Shown here one piece after another: positions 24,720 through 32,916 of a stretch of DNA of 64,000 nucleotides; within the stretch, counting starts at the first letter, position 1; every line of letters begins with the position of its first letter. The translations under genes and the position numbers were made by a program. The stretch is from contig NZ_JACB01000039.1 of NCBI RefSeq assembly GCF_000520975.1, positions 54,271-118,270 on the forward strand, written 5' to 3'. The notes under the pieces were generated by a model that did not search any database, was not told where the DNA came from, and saw only the letters and a list, made by a program, of their open reading frames with translations. This DNA comes from Aquimarina megaterium XH134 (GTDB taxonomy: Bacteria; Bacteroidota; Bacteroidia; Flavobacteriales; Flavobacteriaceae).

Positions 24720-25511
24720 ATGACAACCTCTCCTTTAAAAATAGTTTTCTTTTTTGCTATGTGTATAGTATGTACATTAAATAGTGTTATAGCACAAACA
24801 GAAAATATGGTTACTGTTAAAGGAGGGGTTTATATTCCTTTATATGGAGTTGATTCTACAGCTGTAAAAGTCAATGACTTTTTAATGGATGTTTATCCTG
24901 TATCAAATAGTGAGTTTTTAGCATTTGTTAAGAAATATCCACAATGGAAACGTAGTCACGTAAAGCGTTTGTTTGCAGATAAGAATTACCTGGTGCTTTG
25001 GAAAGATGATAATACGCTAAGTGATCATTTGAAACCTAATTCTCCTATAACAGGTGTTTCTTGGTTTGCTGCCAAAAAATATTGTGAGTGTCAGGGAAAA
25101 AGACTACCAACTATTGATGAGTGGGAATATGCCGCAATGGCAGATGATAAGACCATAGATGCAAGAAAAAAAGAAACCTATAATCAATATATTTTAGAAT
25201 GGTATGAAACCCCTAAATCTTTTAACAATAGTATAGGCTCTACTTTTAAAAATTACTGGGGTATATATGATTTACATGGATTGGTGTGGGAATGGACACT
25301 GGATTTTAATTCTGTACTGATATCGGGAGAATCTAGAAAAGATGTAGATAAAGATAGTAATCTGTTTTGTGGCAGTGCAGCAGTTGGAGCTTCAGATTTA
25401 ATGAACTATGCAGCGTTTATGCGTTATGCTTTTAGAGGTAGTATGAAAGCAAATTATGCAGTAAAGAACCTAGGATTTCGTTGCGTAAAAGATATTGATA
25501 TAACTCCTTAG
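24720..25511 (+). CDS. nirV: NirV-like formylglycine-generating-enzyme family protein
   Basis: The 263-residue exported protein (signal to about NSVIAQ) has the SUMF1/FGE fold: VKGGVYIPLYG, DVYPVSNSEFLAFVK, PITGVSWFAAKKYCECQGKR, LPTIDEWEYAAM, LHGLVWEWTLDF and a final NLGFRCVKD. In known denitrifiers nirV is the FGE-like gene next to nirK and is thought to help its maturation, though its chemistry is unsettled. It starts 12 bases after nirK. Whether it is a true formylglycine-forming enzyme cannot be told from the sequence. Confidence 0.85.
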   Translation: MTTSPLKIVFFFAMCIVCTLNSVIAQTENMVTVKGGVYIPLYGVDSTAVKVNDFLMDVYPVSNSEFLAFVKKYPQWKRSHVKRLFADKNYLVLWKDDNTLSDHLKPNSPITGVSWFAAKKYCECQGKRLPTIDEWEYAAMADDKTIDARKKETYNQYILEWYETPKSFNNSIGSTFKNYWGIYDLHGLVWEWTLDFNSVLISGESRKDVDKDSNLFCGSAAVGASDLMNYAAFMRYAFRGSMKANYAVKNLGFRCVKDIDITP

Positions 25512-25559
25512 ACTCATAAGATAAAACTCAAGTACATAATGTATGTTAAATCATCAAAT

Positions 25560-26189
25560 ATGATTAAAATGAATATCATAAAAATTTTATTATTAGGAGC
25601 AGTTATTTTGTTGGGCTCTTGTAATAAAGAAAAAAAACAAGAAGAAGTAGCTGTGTCAGAATCCACATCCAAAGAACACAGTACTTCTATTTCTGAACTT
25701 TCGATCTACAATTTACCCGCTATCTGGACCACGCAGGATAATAAAAAAATAGAACTCAAAGAACTAAAAGGAGATGTTCTTGTAATGGTAATGATTTACA
25801 CCTCCTGTAAAGCAGCCTGCCCGAGATTGGTTGCCGATATGAGAGATATAGAAGCTCAAATTCCAGAATCTAAAAAAGAGAATGTTAAACTCTTATTAGT
25901 AAGCATTGACCCAGAGACGGATACCCCCGAGAGGCTTAAAAAATTCTCTATTGAGAATGAAATGGAATCCGATCAATGGCTGTTTCTTAGAGGTACAAAA
26001 TCAGATACCAGAGAATTTGCAGCAGTTCTAGCTGTTAATTATAAAAAAATATCACCAATGGATTTTTCACACTCTAATATCATAAGTGTTTTTGATCAGG
26101 GTGGAGAGCTAGTACATCAACAAGAAGGGTTAGGAGTAAACAATAAGGAAACCGTGGATAAAATTATTGAGTTGGCGCGCATTAATTAA
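25560..26189 (+). CDS. SCO1/SenC-family copper chaperone lipoprotein
   Basis: The start was moved to Met at 25560, which gives a lipoprotein signal ending in LLGSC; the earlier Met at 25539 adds seven polar residues. The thioredoxin-like fold contains the copper motif CKAAC (CxxxC) in MIYTSCKAACPRLVADM, the SIDPETDTPERLKKF stretch typical of SCO proteins, and the third ligand His in DFSHSNI. SCO proteins deliver copper to copper enzymes. Here the neighbours suggest NirK or NosZ rather than an oxidase. Confidence 0.88.
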   Translation: MIKMNIIKILLLGAVILLGSCNKEKKQEEVAVSESTSKEHSTSISELSIYNLPAIWTTQDNKKIELKELKGDVLVMVMIYTSCKAACPRLVADMRDIEAQIPESKKENVKLLLVSIDPETDTPERLKKFSIENEMESDQWLFLRGTKSDTREFAAVLAVNYKKISPMDFSHSNIISVFDQGGELVHQQEGLGVNNKETVDKIIELARIN

Positions 26190-26247
26190 ACGATAATATA
26201 GTCTTTTACCCCTTTTCTATTTAAGAATTTTCTGAAAACAAAAAAAT

Positions 26248-26314
26248 AAAAGACTAATTTGTCCGAAAATATGACTTTTATCATATTTATGTCCCCGTCC
26301 CATACCTAATTTTG
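26248..26314 (+). promoter_or_regulatory. Nos-cluster cytochrome promoter: half-site, FNR-type box and -7 element
   Basis: AAAAGAC-N6-GTCCGAA (26248-26267) lies 22 bases (start to start) before TATGACTTTTATCATA (26270-26285). TAATTTTG (26307-26314) is an exact TAnnTTTG element 37 bases from the box start. The predicted transcript has a leader of about 66 bases. Confidence 0.65.
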
Positions 26315-26383
26315 TCTTATATAATCAAAATAATATTTCTCTTAAGAAATGAATTTTTGAACAATAATCTTAAATCTATTAAA

Positions 26384-26890
26384 ATGATTAGACTAGACAA
26401 ATTGATACTCTTATTTGCTGTTACTTTATTGATAAGTTGCGGAGGAAAAGAAGAAAAAAAGGAAGAACAAATTAAAATAGGAAAAAGTACAACAACTCAA
26501 AAAAAAGAAACCAAACCTGTTTCTACCGGCGTTCCTGCATCAAAAAAAGTTGATCTTACAAATAAGGGAGTAGGGCCAATCAAGAGTTTGGTGTTAGATG
26601 CCACCATCGATGAAAAAATGGCTGCTCAAGGAGCCGAGCTCTTCAAAACAAAATGTACTGCTTGTCATAAAACTCATAAGAAGTTTATAGGACCAGCTCC
26701 TGTTGACATTTTAAAAAGAAGAACCCCAGAATGGGTGATGAATATGATTCTGGATCCTGAAAAAATGATTAAAGAAGATCCATTGGCTCAAGAGCTATTA
26801 AAAGAACATAATGGTTCTCCTATGGCTAATCAAAGCTTAAAAGAGGAAGAAGCCAGAGCTATTTTAGAGTACTTCAGGACACTGAAATAA
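26384..26890 (+). CDS. Monoheme cytochrome c lipoprotein
   Basis: Translation probably starts at Met 26384, giving a lipoprotein signal MIRLDKLILL to LISC (Cys19); an in-frame TTG upstream at 26312 lies next to the -7 element and is rejected. A Lys/Glu/Thr-rich linker is followed by one class I cytochrome c domain with CTACH (Cys91, Cys94, His95) and a Met in NGSPMANQSL as likely sixth ligand. Its place at the head of the nos cluster suggests that it passes electrons to NosZ or NirK. Confidence 0.88.
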   Translation: MIRLDKLILLFAVTLLISCGGKEEKKEEQIKIGKSTTTQKKETKPVSTGVPASKKVDLTNKGVGPIKSLVLDATIDEKMAAQGAELFKTKCTACHKTHKKFIGPAPVDILKRRTPEWVMNMILDPEKMIKEDPLAQELLKEHNGSPMANQSLKEEEARAILEYFRTLK

Positions 26891-27030
26891 AAGTAATAAA
26901 CCAAGTGTAGATGACAGCCATACAATAAGAAAATGTCTTAGAGATATTTTAAAAGAAACTATTGTTTAATAGGTAGAAATAACGAAACGAACTACTTGTC
27001 CCGATGAAAATCAGGAGCTATGTGACCCCA

Positions 27031-27044
27031 TTGATCTATATCAA
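27031..27044 (+). promoter_or_regulatory. Consensus FNR box before the fasciclin gene
   Basis: TTGATCTATATCAA matches the FNR consensus TTGAT-N4-ATCAA exactly, 37 bases before the start codon. No clear TAnnTTTG element follows at the expected distance, so the promoter itself is less certain. Confidence 0.5.
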
Positions 27045-27081
27045 TACTCGTCTGACCATTTAACATAATCAATATAAACGC

Positions 27082-27657
27082 ATGAAAACAACTAAAGTAA
27101 CTTTTTTGATTTTACTATGCTTTACTTTCCTGCTAAGTTGCAAAACTGAAACAAAGAAAGAACAAGTAGATTCAACTACCAAAAACGCAGTTACAGAAAC
27201 TGCAGAGAAACAAGGACAAGCATTTATCCAGGATGATGAAGCGACGCCTAATGTACTTAATATTGCTATTGGTTCTAAAGATCATACTACATTGGTAGCA
27301 GCTGTTCAGGCTGCTGGTTTAGAAAATGCCTTAGTAAATGCAGGACCCTTAATGGTATTCGCTCCTACTAATGAAGCGTTTGATGCATTACCAGCCGGAA
27401 CAGTAGAAAATCTTTTGAAACCAGAAAATAAAGATGCGTTAGCGAATATTCTAAAATACCATGTAACCCCTGGTAATTATTCAAAAGATTTTCTGAAAAA
27501 ATTTAAGAAACTAGGCCAATCCAATGGTGTCGATGTAAAAGTAACTAAAGACGAAAGTGATGTTTTTATCGGAGAAGCCAAAATTATAGCAAGTATTCCT
27601 GCTGGTAACGGAATAGTACATGTTATCGATAAAGTATTACTTCCTCCATCTAATTAA
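27082..27657 (+). CDS. Fasciclin-domain lipoprotein of the nos cluster
   Basis: The 191-residue lipoprotein (lipobox LLSC near residue 20) has one fasciclin domain, about residues 60-190. The marks are VAAVQAAGLENALVNAGPL, MVFAPTNEAFDALPAGTV, LLKPENKDALANILKYHV and a final NGIVHVIDKVLLPP. Such domains mediate adhesion or protein contact. It lies between the cytochrome and nosZ and has its own FNR-type box, so a part in Nos maturation or complex formation is plausible but not shown. Confidence 0.85.
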   Translation: MKTTKVTFLILLCFTFLLSCKTETKKEQVDSTTKNAVTETAEKQGQAFIQDDEATPNVLNIAIGSKDHTTLVAAVQAAGLENALVNAGPLMVFAPTNEAFDALPAGTVENLLKPENKDALANILKYHVTPGNYSKDFLKKFKKLGQSNGVDVKVTKDESDVFIGEAKIIASIPAGNGIVHVIDKVLLPPSN

Positions 27658-27671
27658 TAAATAAATAAAAA

Positions 27672-27685
27672 CTGATCTGGATCAG
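27672..27685 (+). promoter_or_regulatory. FNR-type palindrome before nosZ
   Basis: CTGATCTGGATCAG is a perfect palindrome with the TGAT-N4-ATCA core, 37 bases before the nosZ start at 27723. The fasciclin box at 27031 has the same distance to its start codon (37 bases). Both are followed by a shared AATATAAAC stretch just before the start. Confidence 0.5.
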
Positions 27686-27722
27686 CACAGATTTGACCTC
27701 TACAACAATAAATATAAACCAG

Positions 27723-29690
27723 ATGAAACAAATATCTAAAATACTCTTTATAACAGCAATACTTAGCTTGATGATAAGTAGTTGTGCCGATGTTAATAAA
27801 GATAAAAAAATAACGGATGGAGCTTTGGGCTCTAATGCGGCAGAAAAAGTCTACGTAGCCCCCGGAGAGCATGACGAGTTTTATGCATTCGTCTCAGGAG
27901 GATTTAGCGGACAATTATCAGTATATGGGCTTCCGTCAGGAAGATTATTTAAAGTAATTCCTGTTTTTTCGCAGGACGCAGAAAAAGCCTGGGGCTATAA
28001 TGAAGAAACAAAGCCAATGCTCAATACCTCTTATGGTTTTGTTCCTTGGGATGATGCTCACCACCCTGATATATCACAAACCAATGGAGAAGTCGATGGA
28101 CGGTGGGTTTTTATTAACGGAAACAATACTCCAAGAATTGCAAAAATTGATCTAAGCACTTTCGAGACTACAGAAATAATTGAAGTGCCTAATAGTGCCG
28201 GTAATCATAGTTCTTCTTTTGTAACAGAAAATACAGAGTATGTGGTAGCAGGAACTCGTTTTTCTGTGCCCGTGCCACAAGAAGATATTGCTATCAAAGA
28301 ATACAAAGGAAAATTTAAAGGAGCTGTATCTTTTATTAGTGTAGATCCTGATCATGGAAACATGGAAATGGCTTTTCAGATTTTACTGCCAGGTTTTAAT
28401 TATGATCTAGCGCATCCAGGTAGAGGAACTTCACATGGTTGGTTCTTTTTTACTACATATAATACAGAAGAAGCAAATTCTTTACTAGAAGTAAATGCAT
28501 CTCAAAATGATAAAGATTTCATTGCTGCGATCAATTGGAAAAAAGCAGAAGAATATATTAAACAAGGAAAATTTAAAACAATGCCGGCTAATTATGCACA
28601 TAATGTATATGATGAGAAAACACACACGGCTACCTCTACAATGAAAAAAGAGGTAAAAGTATTAGATCCTGCAGAATGTCCGGGGCTGGTATACTTTTTA
28701 CCAACACCAAAATCACCACATGGTTGTGATGTAGACCCATCGGGAGAATATATCGTGGGTAATGGTAAACTTTCGGCCGACCTTACAGTGCACTCGTTTA
28801 GTAAGATGATTAAGGCTATCGAAAATAAACAGTTTGATGGTGATGCATACGGAATTCCGATTATTAAATTTGAAGATGCGCTGGCAGGTGTTGTTTCTCA
28901 AGCTGGCCTGGGACCATTACATACCGAATTTGATGGTAAAGGAAACGGATATACCACTTTCTTTATTTCTTCCGAAGTAGTAAAATGGAAACTAGGAAGT
29001 TGGGAAGTAGTAGACAGAAAACCTACATACTATTCTGTAGGTCACTTGATGATTCCGGGAGGAAACTCTAGAAAACCATTTGGGAAATATGTACTGGCGA
29101 TGAACAAGATAACCAAAGACCGTTATCTACCAACCGGACCAGAAGTTACACAATCAGCACAATTATATGATATCACAGGCGAAAAAATGGAACTACTATT
29201 AGATTTTCCAACTATTGGAGAGCCACATTATGCTGCCGGTATTGCTGCAGATCTAATAAAACCTCGTTCTAAAAAGATCTATAAATTAGAAGAAAACGAA
29301 CATAAGTATGCTGTTAAAAATAATGAAAATGTAAGAGTAGAACGTGACGGAAAAGAAGTACACGTATATATGACTATGATTAGGAGTCATTTTACTCCAG
29401 ATAATATAGAAGGGATTAAAGTAGGAGATAAGGTCTATTTTCATGTCACAAATTTAGAACAAGATTATGATGTACCACATGGAGTGAGTATGATCGGAGC
29501 CAATACTTCTGAGCTGTTAATAATGCCCGGACAAACAGAAACTTTTGTTTGGGAGCCTAAGCAAGTAGGAGTCTGGCCTTTCTATTGTACCGATTTTTGT
29601 TCGGCATTACATCAAGAGATGCAAGGATATGTAAGGGTATCACCAGCATCATCTAATATAGAACTTTCTTGGTCTCTAGGAGAAGATTAA
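27723..29690 (+). CDS. nosZ: Nitrous oxide reductase, lipoprotein type (clade II-like)
   Basis: The start at 27723 gives a Sec-type lipoprotein signal (MKQISKILFI to ISSC); an in-frame TTG at 27693 was rejected. The 655-residue enzyme reduces N2O to N2. The N-terminal seven-bladed propeller holds the CuZ ligand histidines in DDAHHPD, AGNHSS, AHPGRGTSHG, YAHNVYD, KSPHGCDV and GPLHTEF. The C-terminal cupredoxin has the CuA site, with His in VPHGVS, then CTDFCSALHQEM. The non-Tat lipoprotein signal and neighbouring gene order are typical of clade II NosZ from Bacteroidota. Confidence 0.96.
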   Translation: MKQISKILFITAILSLMISSCADVNKDKKITDGALGSNAAEKVYVAPGEHDEFYAFVSGGFSGQLSVYGLPSGRLFKVIPVFSQDAEKAWGYNEETKPMLNTSYGFVPWDDAHHPDISQTNGEVDGRWVFINGNNTPRIAKIDLSTFETTEIIEVPNSAGNHSSSFVTENTEYVVAGTRFSVPVPQEDIAIKEYKGKFKGAVSFISVDPDHGNMEMAFQILLPGFNYDLAHPGRGTSHGWFFFTTYNTEEANSLLEVNASQNDKDFIAAINWKKAEEYIKQGKFKTMPANYAHNVYDEKTHTATSTMKKEVKVLDPAECPGLVYFLPTPKSPHGCDVDPSGEYIVGNGKLSADLTVHSFSKMIKAIENKQFDGDAYGIPIIKFEDALAGVVSQAGLGPLHTEFDGKGNGYTTFFISSEVVKWKLGSWEVVDRKPTYYSVGHLMIPGGNSRKPFGKYVLAMNKITKDRYLPTGPEVTQSAQLYDITGEKMELLLDFPTIGEPHYAAGIAADLIKPRSKKIYKLEENEHKYAVKNNENVRVERDGKEVHVYMTMIRSHFTPDNIEGIKVGDKVYFHVTNLEQDYDVPHGVSMIGANTSELLIMPGQTETFVWEPKQVGVWPFYCTDFCSALHQEMQGYVRVSPASSNIELSWSLGED

Positions 29691-29734
29691 TTTCTGATGC
29701 TACCAGGAAGGAGATAGATTAGTTATATTTCCAA

Positions 29735-29766
29735 AAAAGCGAGAGGACAAAACCCCTCTCGCTTTT
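29735..29766 (+). terminator. Hairpin between nosZ and the downstream nos genes
   Basis: A perfect 12-bp stem AAAAGCGAGAGG with its complement CCTCTCGCTTTT and an 8-base loop lies 26 bases before the next gene. With only four T after the stem it is probably a partial terminator or a 3'-end stabiliser of nosZ mRNA. Confidence 0.75.
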
Positions 29767-29792
29767 AAATCAACTTAAAAAAGATTGTTATC

Positions 29793-30392
29793 ATGAAGAA
29801 GAAATCAAGAATATTAATGCTTGTAGGAGCATTACTGCCTTTATTTTTGTTTGTATTTCCTCTTTGGAATATTACATTAGAAGCTCCTCAATATCCAACC
29901 CCATTAGGAATGGATATCTATATAAACGATTTCGCCGACATGCATCCTCATGATATTAAGAATATCAATTTGATGAATCATTATGTTGGGATGAAATATA
30001 TTCCCGAATCGATTCCAGAATTCAGGATTTTTCCTATCGTGATTATAATAATGGCTTCTTTAGGTACTGTATTAGCTTTTACAACAAACTATAAATGGTT
30101 TTTAGGGTGGTTTATTGTAATGGCTCTTTTAGCTTTGGCAGGAATCTACGATTTTTACCTTTGGGAACACGACTATGGCCATAATTTGGATCCAAAAGCA
30201 ATAATGAAATTTACTAATCCAGACGGGACTGTTATGGGGTTTCAACCTCCTTTATTCGGAACTAAAGATATTTTAAATTTTAGAGCGCATTCATACCCTC
30301 AATTGGGAGCATATTTTTTAGCTGCAGGAATGGCCTTGACCTTTATTTCTTATTTCGTAGGAAAACGTGAAAAAACTTCAAAACTTCAATAA
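29793..30392 (+). CDS. Membrane protein of the nos cluster, function unknown
   Basis: The 199-residue protein has an N-terminal helix (RILMLVGALLPLFLFVFPLW), a periplasmic loop with a conserved look (PLGMDIYINDFADMHPHDI), two middle helices, a second loop with DFYLWEHDYGHNLDP, and a last helix. His and Met residues in the loops could touch copper or heme. Proteins like this are found next to nosZ and nosL in Bacteroidota, but I know of no assigned function. The stop lies 1 base before nosL. Confidence 0.65.
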   Translation: MKKKSRILMLVGALLPLFLFVFPLWNITLEAPQYPTPLGMDIYINDFADMHPHDIKNINLMNHYVGMKYIPESIPEFRIFPIVIIIMASLGTVLAFTTNYKWFLGWFIVMALLALAGIYDFYLWEHDYGHNLDPKAIMKFTNPDGTVMGFQPPLFGTKDILNFRAHSYPQLGAYFLAAGMALTFISYFVGKREKTSKLQ

Positions 30393-30393
30393 A

Positions 30394-30840
30394 ATGGAAA
30401 AGTATAACTTTAACAACATCGTCTTTTTTATTTTGATGATCGTGTTTTTTAGCTCATGTAATGTTCAACCAGAAACAATACACTATGGAGAGGATAATTG
30501 TCATTATTGTCGAATGACTATTGTCGATAAAATTCATGGAGCAGAGATTGTAACAAAAAAAGGCAAGGTGTTCAAGTTTGATGCTGTAGAATGTATGATA
30601 AATTATTCTGCAGAGATAGATAAAGAAGAGGTGTCACTTTACCTTTCTAATCACTACGATGCTCCAGAAGAATTAATTGATGCAACGCAAGCTACTTTTT
30701 TGATAAGTAAAAATATATCAAGCCCCATGGGAGCATTTTTAACTTCATTTGAGAATGAGTCGAGTGCAAAAAAAGTGAAATCTGAAAAAGGGGGAGATGT
30801 ATTTACCTGGGAAGAACTTTTAAAACACCTAAAACATTAA
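30394..30840 (+). CDS. nosL: NosL copper-binding lipoprotein
   Basis: The ATG at 30394, one base after the previous stop, is preferred over an upstream GTG at 30367 that overlaps that gene. The 148-residue lipoprotein (lipobox FFSSC) carries the NosL metal motif NCHYCRMTI and the following FKFDAVECMI. NosL binds Cu(I) and supplies the CuZ centre of NosZ. It is the last gene before a 134-base gap and nosD. Confidence 0.93.
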   Translation: MEKYNFNNIVFFILMIVFFSSCNVQPETIHYGEDNCHYCRMTIVDKIHGAEIVTKKGKVFKFDAVECMINYSAEIDKEEVSLYLSNHYDAPEELIDATQATFLISKNISSPMGAFLTSFENESSAKKVKSEKGGDVFTWEELLKHLKH

Positions 30841-30974
30841 AAACAGGAATATATCTATTAGGTGACCACCAGATAAAAATACCTTATCCCGATGAAGACC
30901 GGAAACTGTTCTAATTCTATATTGGTTAGCCTGGACACAAATCTAACCTTCAGGGAAAACAAAAAAATAAATAG

Positions 30975-32216
30975 ATGTTTCAAATCAGAAAAATACTATT
31001 TCTGGCAATTTTTCTTCTACCCGTATTGCTTCTAGGCAAGACTATAAAGGTCTGTAATTCCTGTGAAATAAGAACGATTAAAGAAGGTGTAGCTATAGCC
31101 ACAGCACTTGATACAGTAGTGATAAAAAAAGGAAAGTATAATGAATTTGATATTGTGATTGATAAACCTTTGACATTATTGGGTGAAAACTATCCCATAA
31201 TTGATGGAGAGTTAAAAGGAGGAATTATAAAAGTTATTTCTGATAATGTTACTGTAGATGGGTTATTCATTATTAATGTGGGTACTAGTTATACAGAAGA
31301 TTATGCGGCTGTTCGAGTGGTGAAAAGCAAAAATTTTTTGATACAAAATTTGGTGTTAGAAAAGCTGTTTTTTGGGATTTATATAGAGAAATCAAGAGAC
31401 GGCAGAATTTTTCATAACAAGATTATAGGTGATGCAGTAGAAGAGTACAATTCGGGTAATGGCATACAACTATGGTATTCTCAAAATATAGATATAGAAA
31501 ATAATATCATTACACATGTAAGAGACGGGATTTATCTTGAGTTTGCTAATGATTGTAGAATAAAAAATAATATAAGTTCTAATAACTTACGATATGGGTT
31601 GCATTTTATGTTTTCTAATAATGACCTGTATGAAAACAATACGTTTGAGAATAATGGGGCAGGGGTTGCTGTAATGTTCTCTAAGAAGATAAAAATGTTG
31701 ACTAATACGTTTAAAGAAAACTGGGGAACAGCATCCTATGGTCTTCTGTTGAAAGAGATCAATGATGCAGAAATAACAGGGAATATTTTTAAAGAAAATA
31801 CAATAGGAATTAATATCGAAGGCTCTAATCGAATTAGGTATACCAAAAACAGTTTTATAAAAAACGGTTGGGCCATTAAAGTACGTGGTGCATGTTATGC
31901 AAATATATTTAGCAATAATAATTTTATGTATAATTCATTTGATGTTTCTTATAACAGTAAACTTAATGATAACAAATTTGATAAGAATTATTGGAGTGGG
32001 TATACAGGATATGATTTGGATAAAGATGGTATTGGAGATGTACCCTACAGACCAGTAAAACTATTCTCATATATTGTAAATCGAACCCCAGAAACGATTA
32101 TCTTAATGAGGAGTTTGTTTATTGATATCATAGATTTTTCTGAAAAAGTTTCCCCTGTATTTACTCCTGATAATTTACTTGACAATTATCCACTAATGAA
32201 AAGTAAGAATGATTAA
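30975..32216 (+). CDS. nosD: NosD periplasmic copper-site assembly protein
   Basis: The 413-residue protein has a signal peptide and a right-handed beta-helix of CASH/parallel-beta repeats, seen as repeated Asn ladders such as ENNIITHVRDGIYLEF and NNISSNNLRYGLHFMFSNN. The C-terminal region LFIDIIDFSEKVSPVFTPDN is typical of NosD. With NosF and NosY it forms the ABC-type complex that matures NosZ. It overlaps nosF by 8 bases. A TATATTGG -7-like element at 30918 may give it its own promoter. Confidence 0.94.
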   Translation: MFQIRKILFLAIFLLPVLLLGKTIKVCNSCEIRTIKEGVAIATALDTVVIKKGKYNEFDIVIDKPLTLLGENYPIIDGELKGGIIKVISDNVTVDGLFIINVGTSYTEDYAAVRVVKSKNFLIQNLVLEKLFFGIYIEKSRDGRIFHNKIIGDAVEEYNSGNGIQLWYSQNIDIENNIITHVRDGIYLEFANDCRIKNNISSNNLRYGLHFMFSNNDLYENNTFENNGAGVAVMFSKKIKMLTNTFKENWGTASYGLLLKEINDAEITGNIFKENTIGINIEGSNRIRYTKNSFIKNGWAIKVRGACYANIFSNNNFMYNSFDVSYNSKLNDNKFDKNYWSGYTGYDLDKDGIGDVPYRPVKLFSYIVNRTPETIILMRSLFIDIIDFSEKVSPVFTPDNLLDNYPLMKSKND

Positions 32217-32916
32217 AATTGATAATTTACATAAGAATTTTGGAAAGAATCAGGTCCTTAAAGGAGTCGATCTAGGTATTACTGAAGGTGGGATATTTGC
32301 AATACTAGGACCCAATGGATCTGGTAAAACGACATTGATTAAATCTATTCTTGGGATGGTTATCCCAAATAAAGGTGATATTTTTATTGATGACACCCCA
32401 ATTAAGAAAAACTGGAAATATCGTCAGCAAATAGATTATTTACCACAGATAGCTAATTTTCCTGCAAACTTAACGGTGAAAGAATTGATTAGAATGATCA
32501 AAGATTTGCGAAATAAACCTGGAGATGATGCTGCATTGATAGCCTCTTTTCAATTAACCCCTTTTCTGAATAAAAAACTAAGTAACTTGTCTGGAGGGAC
32601 AAAACAAAAAGTAAATTTAGTATTAACATTAATGTTTGATAGTCCATTAATTATTCTAGATGAACCTACTACAGGACTTGATCCTATTGCTTTGTTAGAG
32701 TTAAAAAAAATAATACAAAAAGAAAAAACAAAAGGAAAAACAATTTTAATTACTTCTCATATCATGAGTTTTGTTGAAGAGGTTGCTGATGAAATTGTTT
32801 TTCTCCTTGAAGGTAAAGTGTATTTCAAGGGAAATATAAGCACTTTAAAACAAAAGACTAAGGAAACCGATTTCGAACATGCGATTGCTAATTTGCTAAA
32901 AGAAAACAATGCTTAA
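32209..32916 (+). CDS. nosF: NosF ABC transporter ATPase
   Basis: The 235-residue ATPase has Walker A GPNGSGKTT, the signature LSGGTKQK, Walker B LIILDEPTTGLDP and the switch histidine in ITSH. It energises the NosDFY complex. The gene overlaps nosD at its start and nosY at its end by 8 bases each, which suggests translational coupling. Confidence 0.95.
   Translation: MIKIDNLHKNFGKNQVLKGVDLGITEGGIFAILGPNGSGKTTLIKSILGMVIPNKGDIFIDDTPIKKNWKYRQQIDYLPQIANFPANLTVKELIRMIKDLRNKPGDDAALIASFQLTPFLNKKLSNLSGGTKQKVNLVLTLMFDSPLIILDEPTTGLDPIALLELKKIIQKEKTKGKTILITSHIMSFVEEVADEIVFLLEGKVYFKGNISTLKQKTKETDFEHAIANLLKENNA

Noticed and set aside
26312..26383. Longer N-terminus of the nos-cluster cytochrome from an upstream TTG
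   Set aside because: The TTG lies in the promoter -7 region and the added residues would destroy the lipoprotein signal that begins at 26384.
27693..27722. NosZ start at an in-frame TTG
   Set aside because: It lies just after an FNR-type box, and the ATG at 27723 gives a complete lipoprotein signal.
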